Notes: generated from the letters alone by a model not told the origin. A DNA stretch of 64,000 nt from Metridium senile (GCA_949775045.1 OX459110.1:2999501-3063500); one strand, 5' to 3'; shown: positions 44,634 to 55,310, numbered from the stretch's first letter. Translations and numbers: made by a program.

Positions 44634-44950
44634 ATGAAAAACCAACCAACAAAGACATTTTTAAACTTAATTATTACCATATTATTATTATTATTATTTT
44701 TTTTTTTTTGGTGGGAATCCCGTTTTTACTCTTGGATACATCTTAAAGAATATATATATAATTTTTTTGGTTTGAATACTATATATGCAGATATACAGTC
44801 AATGTGATTAAGGTTGCCCACGTAAAGTCGAGATTAACACTACAACAAGTGACACGTGATTCTTTGTTAATATGTTTTCAGCAGTTGAAATTTAAATTTT
44901 AAACTGTATAATGAATATCAGTGAACATGGTTATCTATTGTTTTTTTTTT
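44634..44950. other. AT-rich low-complexity stretch
   Basis: T-runs and TATTATTATT; no feature. Confidence 0.5.
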
Positions 44951-44954
44951 TAAT

Positions 44955-45039
44955 TACCCTGGTTCCAGAGTTTTTATTTTTGTTTCTCTGAGCAGCTAAG
45001 CGAGGGGAAACAAAAGAAAAGCTCTTGGACCAGGGTACC
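44955..45039. mobile_element. Short foldback element, ACCCTGGTTCCAGAG family
   Basis: TTACCCTGGTTCCAGAG and CTCTTGGACCAGGGTAC are inverted around about 50 bp. Confidence 0.6.
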
Positions 45040-45110
45040 GAAACACGGGTAAAGAAAGGCATTACATATTACATAAATTAAATAGTCCTATGCATGCCGG
45101 GACGAAATAA

Positions 45111-45371
45111 CTACTATTCATAAACCCATCAGCCAAATTTGTTAGAGAGCCTTGGATCAAAATAGAGAAACTGCTAAATGTTGATAAAGAACAAGCTAAA
45201 AGATCTACGCAAGACAGAAAAGCCTTCAAAGGTCTACTGCACAGAATTTTGTTTCTTTGTAGTAATATGCCCCCACTAATCGTTCACAACAGCAAGGCCA
45301 ATTACTGCAAGCCGGCCCTTATCGAGCATTCAGAGCGAACGTATGTGGTGTCACGTGACATATTGTTTTAG
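45111..45371 (+). CDS. Unrecognised partial coding segment or exon fragment (86 codons plus stop)
   Basis: Open from just after a TAA at 45108 to a TAG at 45369-45371, with no ATG near its start. The composition is unusually protein-like for this window: the frame includes REPWIKIEKLLNVDKEQAKR, followed by AFKGLLHRILFLCSNMPPLI and then YCKPALIEHSERTYVVSRDI, with charged helix-like stretches and no simple repeat. ACCCATCAG at about 45125-45133 could be a splice acceptor giving an exon that starts in frame at CCAAATTTG. It could be the last exon of a minus-less, plus-strand gene whose earlier exons lie upstream, or a retroposed or transposon-captured gene piece. I do not recognise the family. 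Confidence 0.4.
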   Translation, partial: LLFINPSAKFVREPWIKIEKLLNVDKEQAKRSTQDRKAFKGLLHRILFLCSNMPPLIVHNSKANYCKPALIEHSERTYVVSRDILF

Positions 45372-46250
45372 TGCTTACACATGTCTTTTTTGTTGGACAA
45401 TGTTTATGACATTGGCTGTATATAACTGCATTTTTTATAAATACATTCAAATTAAAACAGGTAATGTGCGTAAAAGCTTCCAAAGCACTCTGGGAGTTTT
45501 AGTCCAGCAAAAATAGTAACGACTATTTGAATTGATTCAGCTCTTAGTTTGTTTTAGTTATTTACATTTAAATTTTGAACAACGTTGACCATTTAGTTTA
45601 CTCGCTAGTTTCCTTTTTAGAAGTCTTTACATTAGTCAATATTAGAATTAAAAGCATTAATAAATGATTTGAAAATTAAAAGCATTATAAGTGATTTGCA
45701 AATAAAATATTACGGTGCTTGCTTTAAAATCGTGAGCATAATTTGTGCTAAATACAATGTAGTACTAATTCATACAAGAGCAACACTATATCCATGAAAT
45801 GAAATAAAAATTGTAAACCCTGTGTAATAGTTCTTAACTAGTGACTATAAGTCATTATCAAATACAAATAAAATTGTAATGAGGCATTGTTTCCTTTTGT
45901 ATTTGATGTTTCTGGACGAGGGATTGACTAAATAGTCACTAAATAGAAACTATTTATGGATTACTATTTTGTTCTTAGTGCTTTCGCTCTAAATCCTGTT
46001 TGCTATTGTTTAGCAAGCAAGCAAGTATTTGCCAATTCATAGTTTTTAGTGTGAGCACACTAGTTTTTAAGTTATTATTTAAAATTTATCTATATAATAT
46101 AGAATGTCACTTTTGTTAAATAAAGATTATTTTGTTTAGACTAAAGTTAAAATGTTATTTTTAAATAAAATTAGAATTATAGATGAATATCTATATATTT
46201 TAAATTTAACTTTTTGACATCACTCATATTATTATATAGTATTATTATTA
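45372..46250. other. About 0.9 kb without a supported gene
   Basis: AGTTTACTCGCTAGTTTCC near 45597 is an isolated piece of the 17.3 kb repeat family. ATAAAT near 45437 is a weak poly(A) signal candidate for the preceding segment. Confidence 0.4.
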
Positions 46251-46255
46251 TCTTA

Positions 46256-46437
46256 GGGGTGGACCATTTAACTTTTGAGGGGGGGTGGATGATTTCTCAA
46301 AAAAATATAAAATTGCCACTCGAATCTTTGCATTTTTATCAAATAAATTCCGTGCGTGCACATGCCAGCAGGCTAAAACAAATTTCCTGCACGGACCAAA
46401 TCATCCCCCCCCCTTCAAAAGTCAAATGGTCCACCCC
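46256..46437. mobile_element. 182 bp Harbinger-like MITE with TTA duplication
   Basis: Arms GGGGTGGACCATTTAACTTT, TGAGGGGGGGTGGATGATTT and their complement. TTA flanks both ends (46253-46255, 46438-46440). Confidence 0.8.
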
Positions 46438-46497
46438 TTATCATTATAGCTACAATTGATTATATTGATATATTATATCATTAATTGGTTACAGACA

Positions 46498-46612
46498 AAC
46501 TCGTCCCCAGGTCCTCCCTTCTCGCTGTTTTTTCGAAATTGCGGCACTCGAAGGGACTGAGTGTAGCCATTTTGAAAAAGAGATGGAAGAGCCTGGAAAT
46601 AAGGTTGGGTTG
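46498..46612. mobile_element. Possible decayed foldback element
   Basis: ACAAACTCGTCCCCAGG and CCTGGAAATAAGGTTG are imperfect inverted copies and resemble the ends of the element at 51449-51530. Confidence 0.4.
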
Positions 46613-46729
46613 CATATTGTAGTAAAATATTACTGTTTGGTTATTGATAAACTGATATTGATCAATAAGATTAGTTGATTATTATGGTATATTATATGGT
46701 TATTGATTATATTGTTCAAATGCTGTTTT

Positions 46730-47000
46730 GTCCGTCCGTTATTAATGTATTCTCTATAAACTTGTCTTCTGTTTTTGTTGTTGTTTTTGTTTGTTTGTCC
46801 GCTTAATCTTCTCTCTGTCTGTCTGACTACATGTCTATTCGTCTGTACTTTTGTTTATTTGAGCCTTTTTAATGTATCTCTGTCTGTCTATTTGTCTTGC
46901 TGTCTGTCTGTTGGCTCGTACGGTTTTTTTTTCATTTTTTCATGTCTTTCTGTCCGTCCGATTATCCGTCTGTCTGTCCGTCTGTCTGTCGGTCGGTTTA
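46730..47000 (+). repeat. Imperfect (TGTC)n/(TTTG)n microsatellite
   Basis: TGTCTGTC, GTCCGTC and TTTGTTTG blocks in T-rich sequence. Three overlapping frames stay open because of the period and are artefacts. Confidence 0.7.
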
Positions 47001-47012
47001 TTTTCCTGTGTA

Positions 47013-47282
47013 CACCTATTTCAAAAAACGTTGTCAGAAGGAGATCTGCAATCTGCAATCTGAGACCGAGATGAATTCTGGGGCACGGCAGTTTTTTCTC
47101 ATTGCGTGCACTTTCTGGCAACGGATATGGCGACGGTTAATATAAATCTGAAGGTGCTAAGCGCAAAAATCAAAAAACAGGGCCAGGTCTGTTTTTGCAG
47201 TACGCAATTTTCCTGAATTCATTTTGGTCTCAGATTGCAGATTCAGACATTCTCCTTCTGACAACGTTTTTTGAAATAGGTG
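47013..47282. mobile_element. 270 bp MITE with CACCTATTTCAAAAA termini, TA-flanked
   Basis: TA at 47011-47012 and 47283-47284. Arms CACCTATTTCAAAAAACGTT, GTCAGAAGGAGA and TCTGCAATCTGAGACC with their complement. It has the same outer 20 bp as the MITEs at 9664 and 43404 but different subterminal sequence, so it is a second subfamily. Confidence 0.85.
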
Positions 47283-47439
47283 TATAGACAGCTTGATTTT
47301 AAAACATAACTTTTTTCTCTCTGTCCAATGGTGAGTTTTTTTGTGCATTTTAGCTTCTTTCACTCATCAAGCATACAGGCATCGGACACAGTTTTGATAG
47401 CGACTTGAGTTAGTGTCATTAAAACTTTAAAACCAGTAG

Positions 47440-48245
47440 AGAAAGATCCAGATTGTCTTATTGCAAACAAAACTGTACTGACCATTCTTGCAATGAGAAA
47501 TGGAAGACTTTAGTAGATCATACGTGCCAGGCACAAGCAGAGCCACACTGAGTAATCAGTTCATTTGCTGTCATCAAGCGGGCGATTGGAGAGTTCGGAT
47601 TGTCTTATTTCAAAAAACTGCACTGACTCAGTTCTTGCGATGAGAATTGGAAGTCTTTAGTAGAAGCGATCATACGTGCCGGACATAAGCAGAGCCACAA
47701 TGAGTCATCAGTTCATTTGCTGTGATCTAGCTGGCAATAGGAGAATTCAGACTCATTGAGAAAAACTGTACTGACTATTCTTGCAATGAGAAATGGAAGT
47801 CTTTAGTAGATCATGCGTGCCGGGCACAGAGCCATATTGATCAGTTATAATTGATTTGCTGTCATCAAGTGGGCGGTTGGAGGATTAATCAAATTGTCTT
47901 ATTGCGAAAAACTGCACTGACTATTCGTGCAATAATAAATGGAAGTCTTTAGTAGAGGCGATCATACGTGCCAGGCACAGAGGCATATTGAGTTATAGTT
48001 CATTTGCTGTCATCAAGCGGGCGATTGGAGAGTTCAGATTGTCTTATTGCGAAAAACTGCACTGACTCAGTTCTTGCAATGAGAATTGGAAGTCTTTAGT
48101 AGAGGCAATCATACGTGCCTGACACAGAGCCATATTGAGTTATAGTTCATTTGCTGTCATCAAGCGGGCGATTGGAGAGTTCAGATTGTCTTATTGCGAA
48201 AAACTGCACTGACTATTCTTGCAATGAGAAATGGAAGTTGTAAGA
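47440..48245. repeat. Minisatellite, about 145 bp unit, 5-6 copies
   Basis: Units share GTCTTATTGCGAAAAACTGC, ACTGACTATTCTTGCAATGA, TGGAAGTCTTTAGTAGA, CATACGTGCC and CATTTGCTGTCATCAAGCGG. Confidence 0.85.
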
Positions 48246-48249
48246 TACA

Positions 48250-49010
48250 ATTGGTACTCGAATTAGTGCAGTTTCGGACAAAGCTCAGTTAAAAGGAGGT
48301 TAACAATGTTAATCTTGCTTAACCAAGTGCATAGTTTATAGAGGGGACTGGTTAGGAAACCTTTTGTTGTACTTCTTTGTTTGCATTTCGAAGTTGAACC
48401 GGACTTGACCGTGCACAACATTTTCTTTATGGCCAATAAAAATTGCAAAATGAGTCAACATAAACTTTTTCTATGAGATTATTGTAAGGAATATTGTAAT
48501 ATTTGTTCTAAAACTTTGAGTATTTTGAAGCAACAGCCAAAATAATGATTTTTGGTCTGTTCACTCAGACGTATCCAATCTGGCTAAAACAATTGCGAAA
48601 CAAAAGATTATGCACGGTCACGCTTGAAAAAAAGTGTACAAAAACATACAACAAAGGGCTTCATAACCATTTCCCTCTACTAACTATGCCAAGTGCAATT
48701 TTGAGTCTTTATCAATGTCTTATCCGTAAGAGAAGTCACTACTCCAATTATCAGTGCAGGACAAAGCTCAGTTAACAGGTTCTTGCTTAACAAATTTCAA
48801 AGTTACCAAGTGGAATTGCGAGTCTTCGGCCAGTTGTACAGGTACTGTTCGTAAATAGAGTAGTCTAATTATCAATGCAGTTTTGGACAAACTCTGTTAA
48901 GGGGTGGTTCTTGCTTAACAATGCGCAATTTTGAGTCTTTGTAAAACTACTGTTCATTATATAAGCTACTCCAATTATCAGTGCAGCGGACAGGGCTCAG
49001 ACGGTAGAGC
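48250..49010. repeat. Loose dispersed repeat region
   Basis: Irregular copies of ATTATCAGTGCAG-ACAAAGC, TCAGTTAACAGG and TTCTTGCTTAACAA at about 48265, 48745, 48855 and 48970. Two short frames (48263-48448 minus, 48545-48775 plus) lack gene support. Confidence 0.5.
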
Positions 49011-49124
49011 TAGGTGTTATTCTTATATTGAATAACACATGTGGAGCTATTAAACTCTCAGAGGTTTCTAGCTTGAAACGTTCACCAAGCAATATGGAAC
49101 TCTTAAAGATATCTGAAAATTCTT

Positions 49125-49445
49125 AAATGTTGTATACTTGTGAAATGTAACTGGACTGTAAATCTTGAAAGCTGGAGTCTTTGTGGCATGAAGCTGCGAT
49201 ATCTCAGTCTTAGTTAAGTTTAAGCTATGATTGCAGAAGTTCTTAGCTTAAAGTGTTCACCTACGGTAATTTCAAAACGTTTAAAGCTGGATTGATTTCT
49301 ATATATTGTCTGAAATGTTGTATATTTTGTGAACTGTAACTGGACTATAACTCTTGAAAGATGGAGTCTTTGTGGCATGGAGCTACGACATCTCAGTCTT
49401 ACATGTAACTAAGTTTAAGCTATGGGTTTTTTTTAATTTCAAAAC
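49125..49445. repeat. Tandem duplication, about 188 bp
   Basis: Two copies of GTAACTGGACTGTAA, TCTTGAAAGCTGGAGTC, TTTGTGGCATGAAGCT and ATCTCAGTCTTA. Confidence 0.75.
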
Positions 49446-49653
49446 TTTTAAAGCTGGCCTATATATTTTCTGAAATGTTGTAAATTTTGCGAATGTTTCA
49501 ACCGGATATCGCGGTGAGTCCTCAAATTCTCAATATTGGCTGAAACTTTGTTCATTAGAAGCTTAATTAACGATTTTGTTACCAAGTATTTTTAAACCTA
49601 ATAATGCAGGATCTTAGAGTTCGTTTTGTGAATCTTTAACTTAATCTCAGTGT
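49446..49653 (-). other. Probable 3' UTR of the minus-strand receptor
   Basis: Follows the stop codon. No unambiguous poly(A) signal found in this short stretch. Confidence 0.35.
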
Positions 49654-50733
49654 CTAAAAAGCTGTATCTTTCGTGACGACGCTTGAACTACGCATGCTCA
49701 GTCCAGAAAAAGGCCAGTACATTGTTCTACGCCGTCCGGAGTCGCTCGTTTTGCTGGATTGGGGACTGCTGATTCGTTTCTTAGTGTTTTTCATGATGGT
49801 TTTGACAGTACGCTTTCCTTTCGGTGAGATAAAAAAGAAGATGAGTGGATGAATGACAGCGATGGAGAAGAACAATTCCATGAAAACTGCATATAAGGTA
49901 TTTGTTGTTTTGAGGTCCAAATCGTTGCCATTATTGGCTGTTGCCACTAATCCGAATATTCTAATCGGGAACCAGCAGATCACACACGAGAGCATGAGCA
50001 ACATGAGCATGTAGCATGCATTGCGGCGACGAATGTAGTTAGCATGAGAATTGTCCCGGACAGCTGACCCCTTGACTCTTAACATGCAGATAGTTATGAT
50101 CTGGATTGGGATCATGATGGCCATGATACCGTAGAAAAACACTTTATCAAATGTAGTATACACTTCAGCCGAAAGCTCATCTGGAAAGGGTTGATGAAAG
50201 CAATATAATTTCCCATTATGCAGCTGGATCTCCATATACTTCAGGTCTGGTGCGTTTTTACCTAAGGCGAGGATCCAAACAAGCGGCACTGCGTAAAGGA
50301 AAAACTTTTTCCGCATACGTAGGAAAAACGGGAAACAAACCGCTGTGAATCTTTCGATGGAGACAACGAGTAAATTGAGAAGGGTAGCGCTCACGGCGGT
50401 GGACATCAGGAAACTGTACATCTTGCAGAACACTTCACCGAACACCCATTCGTTCATCAAATACACATACATGAAGTTAAACACCATATACATGCAGAGA
50501 AAAAGGTCCGCTAAGGCGAGGTTAAGGGTTGAGAGGTTGGAAATACTACTAAATTTCTTCGATGATATGACGACGATTCCAGTGCACACATTACCGATAA
50601 TCCCTGCCAAGGCGATTGAGAATGCACTCGTCAAGATCAAAGTTAGTTCGGCAGTAGTAAATCCACATTTGACGTCCATACATCCACCATCCCCTTGCCC
50701 TTGTGTGGTAACGTTGGATGTTGTGTTGTTCAT
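49654..50733 (-). CDS. Rhodopsin-class G-protein-coupled receptor (359 aa)
   Basis: Complete single-exon frame for a class A seven-transmembrane receptor. Seen: N-glycosylation sites at N2, N3 and N7; TM1 GN at 47-48; TM2 LALADLF with D76; W96 in ECL1; C103 and C178, the disulfide pair; ERF at 127-129, the DRY equivalent; W153; P209 in TM5; CWFP at 253-256 in TM6; HPLIF at 295-299 in place of NPxxY; basic, Ser/Thr-rich tail with likely kinase and arrestin sites; C-terminus DTAF, a possible class I PDZ ligand. Unlike the receptor at 31256-32287 it keeps the activation motifs and should couple to G proteins. The pattern resembles animal peptide receptors, but ligand and subgroup cannot be fixed. 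The ATG lies 17 bases after a good splice acceptor on the minus strand. A plus-strand frame at 50345-50824 is its antisense shadow. Confidence 0.94.
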   Translation of the reverse strand: MNNTTSNVTTQGQGDGGCMDVKCGFTTAELTLILTSAFSIALAGIIGNVCTGIVVISSKKFSSISNLSTLNLALADLFLCMYMVFNFMYVYLMNEWVFGEVFCKMYSFLMSTAVSATLLNLLVVSIERFTAVCFPFFLRMRKKFFLYAVPLVWILALGKNAPDLKYMEIQLHNGKLYCFHQPFPDELSAEVYTTFDKVFFYGIMAIMIPIQIITICMLRVKGSAVRDNSHANYIRRRNACYMLMLLMLSCVICWFPIRIFGLVATANNGNDLDLKTTNTLYAVFMELFFSIAVIHPLIFFFISPKGKRTVKTIMKNTKKRISSPQSSKTSDSGRRRTMYWPFSGLSMRSSSVVTKDTAF

Positions 50734-50749
50734 CTTTCACCAGCAGTTA

Positions 50750-50765
50750 TCTGAAAAACAATCAT
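50750..50765 (-). promoter_or_regulatory. Predicted 3' splice site of a 5' UTR intron
   Basis: On the minus strand ATGATTGTTTTTCAG precedes ATAACTGCTGGTGAAAG and the receptor ATG. Exon start would be 50750. Confidence 0.6.
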
Positions 50766-50789
50766 ATTTTCAATATTTGTTTGTTTTAA

Positions 50790-50920
50790 GGGCTGTTTAT
50801 ATGGAAGCGAGTTGTCCCTGCTAGCCGGGATAACTCTATTGTTTTGTGTTCTCCGGGGAATTCAAGACAATAGAGTTATCCCGGCTAGCAGGGACAACTA
50901 GCCATCATATAAGAAGCCCC
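50790..50920. mobile_element. 131 bp foldback MITE next to the receptor
   Basis: GGGCTGTTTATATGGAAGCG, AGTTGTCCCTGCTAGCCGGG, ATAACTCTATTG and complement, with about 25 bp between arms. It lies 57 bp upstream of the receptor ATG, within the presumed 5' UTR intron. Confidence 0.8.
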
Positions 50921-51129
50921 TTGTTGAGCTTTTTGTGACGGATAACCGGTCATGGATCCCCCACTGACCACAGGAGGCCCAAGTAAGGTATGTGGGTCTA
51001 TTAAATTGTAAATGTTGTGTTCAATGAACTCACTTTCACGTTGACTGATTATTTTTTTGATATTCATTATTATTATTATTTAATATTGTAAAATTTATAT
51101 AAGGGACTGTTCATTACTTAAAATGCATC

Positions 51130-51228
51130 AAAACGTTTTTGTCCCCCCCCCCCCCCATAAAAGGAGTGAAAACGTTTTTAAAAAAGTATGCGGTTTCAAA
51201 AGTATCCGGATCCGTGTAGACGGGGTCT
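51130..51228. mobile_element. Poly-C tract and half copy of the Harbinger-like MITE
   Basis: A C run (about 51141-51156) is followed by AAGTATCCGGATCCGTGTAG and ACGGGGTC, the complement of the left end of the element at 44128-44324. The other end is missing. Confidence 0.55.
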
Positions 51229-51448
51229 CACTGGCGAGGTGGGCAAAACAATAAATAACAAAAGGCCTCACCACGTCACTGGAAAACTATATTTAGATAC
51301 TATGTGATATAGAACACTATTATAATCATCTGATTGGCTGATAGGATGTGATCATTTTCTAATTGAAAGTATCTAACTTCTATATATTGGATGCAGTGTA
51401 AGCCTCGGAGGATTGATTTGAAATGCGCTATGATTTCATATACAGTCA

Positions 51449-51530
51449 ATGTCACAACCTCGCACCCAGGACCTCATCCCTTCACACCCTAAAGCGAAGG
51501 GATAAGGGTCTGGGAACAAGGTTGTTACAG
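51449..51530. mobile_element. Short foldback element, ACAACCTCGCACCCAGG family
   Basis: GTCACAACCTCGCACCCAGG, ACCTCATCCCTT and the complement AAGGGATAAGGGTCTGGGAA, CAAGGTTGTTAC. Confidence 0.7.
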
Positions 51531-51906
51531 TGCGAATCGTAAAACCGTGAGCACCAAGAAATATTTTAGAAATCGTTTATTGTTCGTTGAACAACTCACA
51601 AACCACTCTAACTACAAAAAGTTTATCATATTACACATCAGTCAAACTTCTTGCGGTGATATAGTAGTTTGTGAGTTGTTCAATGAACAATAAACGATTT
51701 CTATTTTTGGAAGCCCACGAGTTTTTGTAGCCTCCTCCGCAGGCATCTCTTGGACAGAAAAAAACACGTCGCGGGCATCCTGTGTCATATACCAGGCTTC
51801 GTCGTCCTCGAATTTTCAACACAGGAACCCCAAAATCACGAAACTCACTCTCGGACTCAGGAGTTGCCTGCGGAGGAGGCTAGGGTTTTTGATTCGCACT
51901 GTAACA
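51526..51906. mobile_element. Foldback element, GTTACAGTGCGAATC family, with nested hairpins
   Basis: Ends TTACAGTGCGAATCGTAAAA and GGTTTTTGATTCGCACTGTAA. Inside are two further inverted pairs: AGAAATCGTTTATTGTTCGT with its complement near 51670-51700, and GCCTCCTCCGCAGGC with GCCTGCGGAGGAGGC. It shares a few bases with the preceding element at the junction. Confidence 0.7.
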
Positions 51907-52023
51907 TTAATCATTATTATTATAATTGCCAACCAAAAATGACATCAGCACTAAAATACATTTCGTCAAGACCATAAGGTCGCTTTAAATGCTTGCAATT
52001 TCTCGCTGTTATATAGTCAGCAT

Positions 52024-52266
52024 ATCAATTTATTTACCCGAATAAGCGCTCTCACTGTCCCATTCTTAATCAGAAATATGAATATTCGGGAGATAATTTA
52101 ATGGATGAGCGGTGCAATATAATCTCTTTGAACTGAAGAATATAGCTTTTGATAAAAATGTATTTCTAATGCTGTTTTAGAGTAGCATTATAGCGTCTAA
52201 GTGCGGCGTTTATTCGAAGACAGCGCTTTTTCGAGGGCGGCGCTTATTCGAGTACATATGGTATGC
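52024..52266. mobile_element. MITE, ACTCGAATAAGCGCCGC family (reverse copy)
   Basis: Left end TTTACCCGAATAAGCGCTCT, right end GGCGGCGCTTATTCGAGTAC. Interior is the complement of the element at 39866-40066. Confidence 0.75.
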
Positions 52267-52269
52267 AGT

Positions 52270-52825
52270 TAAAAATATATATTGAAGTACACAAACTACA
52301 TAACATTACATTACATTACACATTTTTACCTCGAAATGTTTGCTCTTCAATTAAAAAAACTGGTTAAGTTTTAGGTGTACAAGTTTCATTAAATACTGTT
52401 TGCTGCTCAATTCACGATCAAAAATGTGGTAAAGTTTGAAATGTACATGTTCCCTTATATATTCTAAACGAACTGGAAAATTAGCCAATCACAATCCCTT
52501 ATATAATACGACATATTCTTTTTCAAACGTTGGAGGATTTGAGGCTTGAGGATTTCAAGTGCAACAAGAATTATTTACAAATGCGGCTTAAATTGTTAAG
52601 GACTTCCTAAACTTATCGTGTAATCTTAAAGCATCATCAAGTGTAAATATCAAAACAACTAAAACATTTAGCTAGAAATATAATGTTAACAGTCTAAAAT
52701 AATATATATTTAAGCCTTTTTATATTGGATTAGTAAATTCTAAGCTGTATTCAGTTGAATCCGAAATATTTGAAATTTTGACCTTCAAGTATAAATGCAG
52801 GTTGAATGCTACTTACTAACGAGGT
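52270..52825. other. Unannotated AT-rich stretch
   Basis: Short (ACATT)n run near 52305; otherwise nothing. Confidence 0.45.
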
Positions 52826-52829
52826 TTAA

Positions 52830-54820
52830 GGTGGCTCGAGGTAGTTTTGAATGGCGCACACATCCCTTTTTGAATTCGCAATTACATGATCTTACCTTCG
52901 CCCCATGAATGTGAATTTTTTACCAAATGACAGTCTTGGATGAAAGTTTCGAATGATGTTTTAATTATGCTAATCAAAGTTTCCATAGCAACGATAAACA
53001 ACTTTTTTGTAAAATGGTTTTTCTTAAATATCTTTTGAATTTGAGCTGATTGCGAAAAACCAATAAATGTGCTATAGACTGCTACGTTTAGCACATCAAT
53101 TGGGAAAGTTAGAAGAAAAGTTATCTGTTCGATAACGAATAAATCACGAAAACATTTAAATGTGTATTTTGTTCGTGTGTAAATATAAGCGGTCATAACA
53201 TTAGGATGCACAAATTATGATCGTAATACTGCAGAATGTTTCCTTGGACCTCCATTTAAATTCCCTGCGGAAAGCTCTGGTTAATATGTAGGTAATGCAG
53301 AGATCGAGCTTTTTATTAAAATGAAGTTTTGCTTGACGTTTTCACTCTTTCATAACTACGATCACAATTGCGTATAACTCACAAAAGAACAAACGAAAAT
53401 GAGTGATATCTTTGCAATACAGTTTTAGATATATAGTTAATAATGTTGCAAAATTTCAGTCAAATCCATATAAAAGAACGTTTTTAAAAGTAGCGCCGAA
53501 GTTGAAGTACGAAAGTAGCGCCCGCCGAATGAAAATTTACTACAACGAGCGTGACATAACGTGTTTATTTCAAAGGCTAATTAACATGCAGCGCACAGTG
53601 TTGAATTCCTCTATGCACGCTTAGTCTAATGAGAAATCTTTTTTATATTGTAATTATTGAAAGTTTCTTATTCTCATCGCGCATTCCAGCTCGAATACAA
53701 CATGGGTCGTACTTTTCGTGTAGATGTTAAACGTGGGAAAAGGGAACAATTAAAAAAGTCGAGGGAAAAACGGTGAAAGGAACAACCAGTTATATTAAAG
53801 CGACCCACCCGAAAAAGCAGCAAAACATGTCCCCTTTCTTCGAACAACCTCCACGCCTGATTTCTTGAAGGAGAATTACATCATAAACATGAAATGTCTT
53901 CCGGATGGGTTGAAGGCGTGTTGCAGTTGTAATGAAGATTCATTACTTTTAGAAGATGTCAAAATGAGAATAAGAAACTTTCAATAATTACAATATAAAA
54001 AGAATTCTAATTAGACTAAGCGTGCATTGAGGAATTCGAATTTATCACTGTGCGCTGCATGTTAATCAGCCACTGAAATAAACACGCGATGTCACGCTCG
54101 TTGTAGTAAATTTTCATTCGGCGGGCGCTACTTTCGTACTTCAACTTCGGCGCTACTTTTAAAAACGTTCTTTTATATGGATTTGACTAAAATTTCGCAA
54201 TATTATTGACTATATATCTAAAATTGTACTGCAAAGATATCACTCATTTTCGTTTGTTCTTTTGTGAGTAATACGCAATTGTGATCGTAGTTAAGAAAGA
54301 GTGAAAACGTCAAGCAAAACTTCATTTTAATAAAAAGCTCGATCTCTGCATTACCTACATATTAACCAGAGCTTTCCGCAGGGAGTTTAAATGGAGGTCC
54401 AAGGAAACATTCTGCAGTATTACAATCATAATTTGTGCATCCTATGAAATGTTGTGACCGCTTATATTTACACACGAACAAAAAACACATTTAAATGTTT
54501 TCGTGATTTATTCGTTATCGAACAGATAACTTTTCTTCTAACTTTCCCAATTGATGTGCTAAACGTAGCAGTTTATAGCACATTTATTGGTTTTTCGCAA
54601 TCAGCTCAAATTCAAAAGATATTTAAGAAAAACCATTTTACAAAAAAGTTGTTTATCGTTGCTATGAAAACTTTGATTAGCATAATTAAAACATCATTCG
54701 AAACTTTCATCCAAGACTGTCATTTGGTAAAAAATTCACATTCATGGAGCGAAAGTAAGATTATATAATTGCGAATTCAAAAAGGGATGTGTGGGCCATT
54801 CAAAACTACCTCGAGCCACC
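52830..54820. mobile_element. 2 kb TTAA-flanked foldback, arms about 850 bp
   Basis: Starts GGTGGCTCGAGGTAG and ends CTACCTCGAGCCACC, with TTAA at 52826-52829 and 54821-54824. Left arm 52830 to about 53683 and right arm from about 53966 are reverse complements with few mismatches and small indels, which accounts for the mirrored open frames at 52882-53211 (-) and 54454-54768 (+). The spacer (about 280 bp) is not repeated and contains protein-like pieces. No transposase. Confidence 0.85.
53701..53995 (+). pseudogene. Possible captured coding fragment in the foldback spacer
   Basis: Two short plus-strand pieces in different frames: MGRTFRVDVKRGKREQLKKS (from 53703, stop after 24 codons) and, from about 53830 to 53985, a run including PDFLKENYIINMKCLPDGLK and CCSCNEDSLLLEDVKMRIRN to a TAA. 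The composition is more gene-like than the arms. It may be remains of the element's own protein or a captured host exon; no family recognised. Confidence 0.25.
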
Positions 54821-54824
54821 TTAA

Positions 54825-54940
54825 GAGATCAGCTAGCGGTTTTTAGATATCAGAATAACCAACTTTTTGGGGATCAAGGATCAGATTTTCATAAAGGCAG
54901 GGGGCCCGCTAAATTGTAGGGCACATCGGGTATGCATTCT
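54825..54940. other. Short unannotated gap
   Basis: Nothing recognisable. Confidence 0.4.
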
Positions 54941-55080
54941 ACACCGAAACTAGACTAGCCTAGAAACCAGTCTCCCTGCAATATTTTCATTCCTCACTAC
55001 ATCTCGAATTTTACACCAAAACTAGACTAGACTAGAAACCAGTCTATATCTATTGTCATTCCTCCCTACATCTCGAATTT
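54940..55080. repeat. Tandem duplication, about 72 bp
   Basis: Two copies of ACACC-AAACTAGACTAG, CCTAGAAACCAGTCT and CATTCCT-CCTACATCTCG. Confidence 0.7.
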
Positions 55081-55310
55081 ACTTGTGTGTCCTTTCATTT
55101 TTATGTATTTCACAACGGAACTTGGTACAAGTACTTCATACGGATGTTTTAAAATGCACTGAGTCATCTAGTGTAGTACAAGTGTTGTTATCACTGAATA
55201 AAGGAAGTATTGCTAGATAGGAAAAAATATAAAGACAAAGCAAAACAGATCACGTAACTCAAAATTGCCAAAATTCAAACAAAGAAGACACCAGAGGAGA
55301 ACGGAAGACA

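Noticed and set aside
50345..50824. 159-codon plus-strand frame
   Set aside because: Antisense to the clear minus-strand receptor.
52882..54768. Two nearly identical proteins of about 105 residues on opposite strands
   Set aside because: Mirror images in the two arms of one foldback; no domain recognised and the element is flanked by TTAA.
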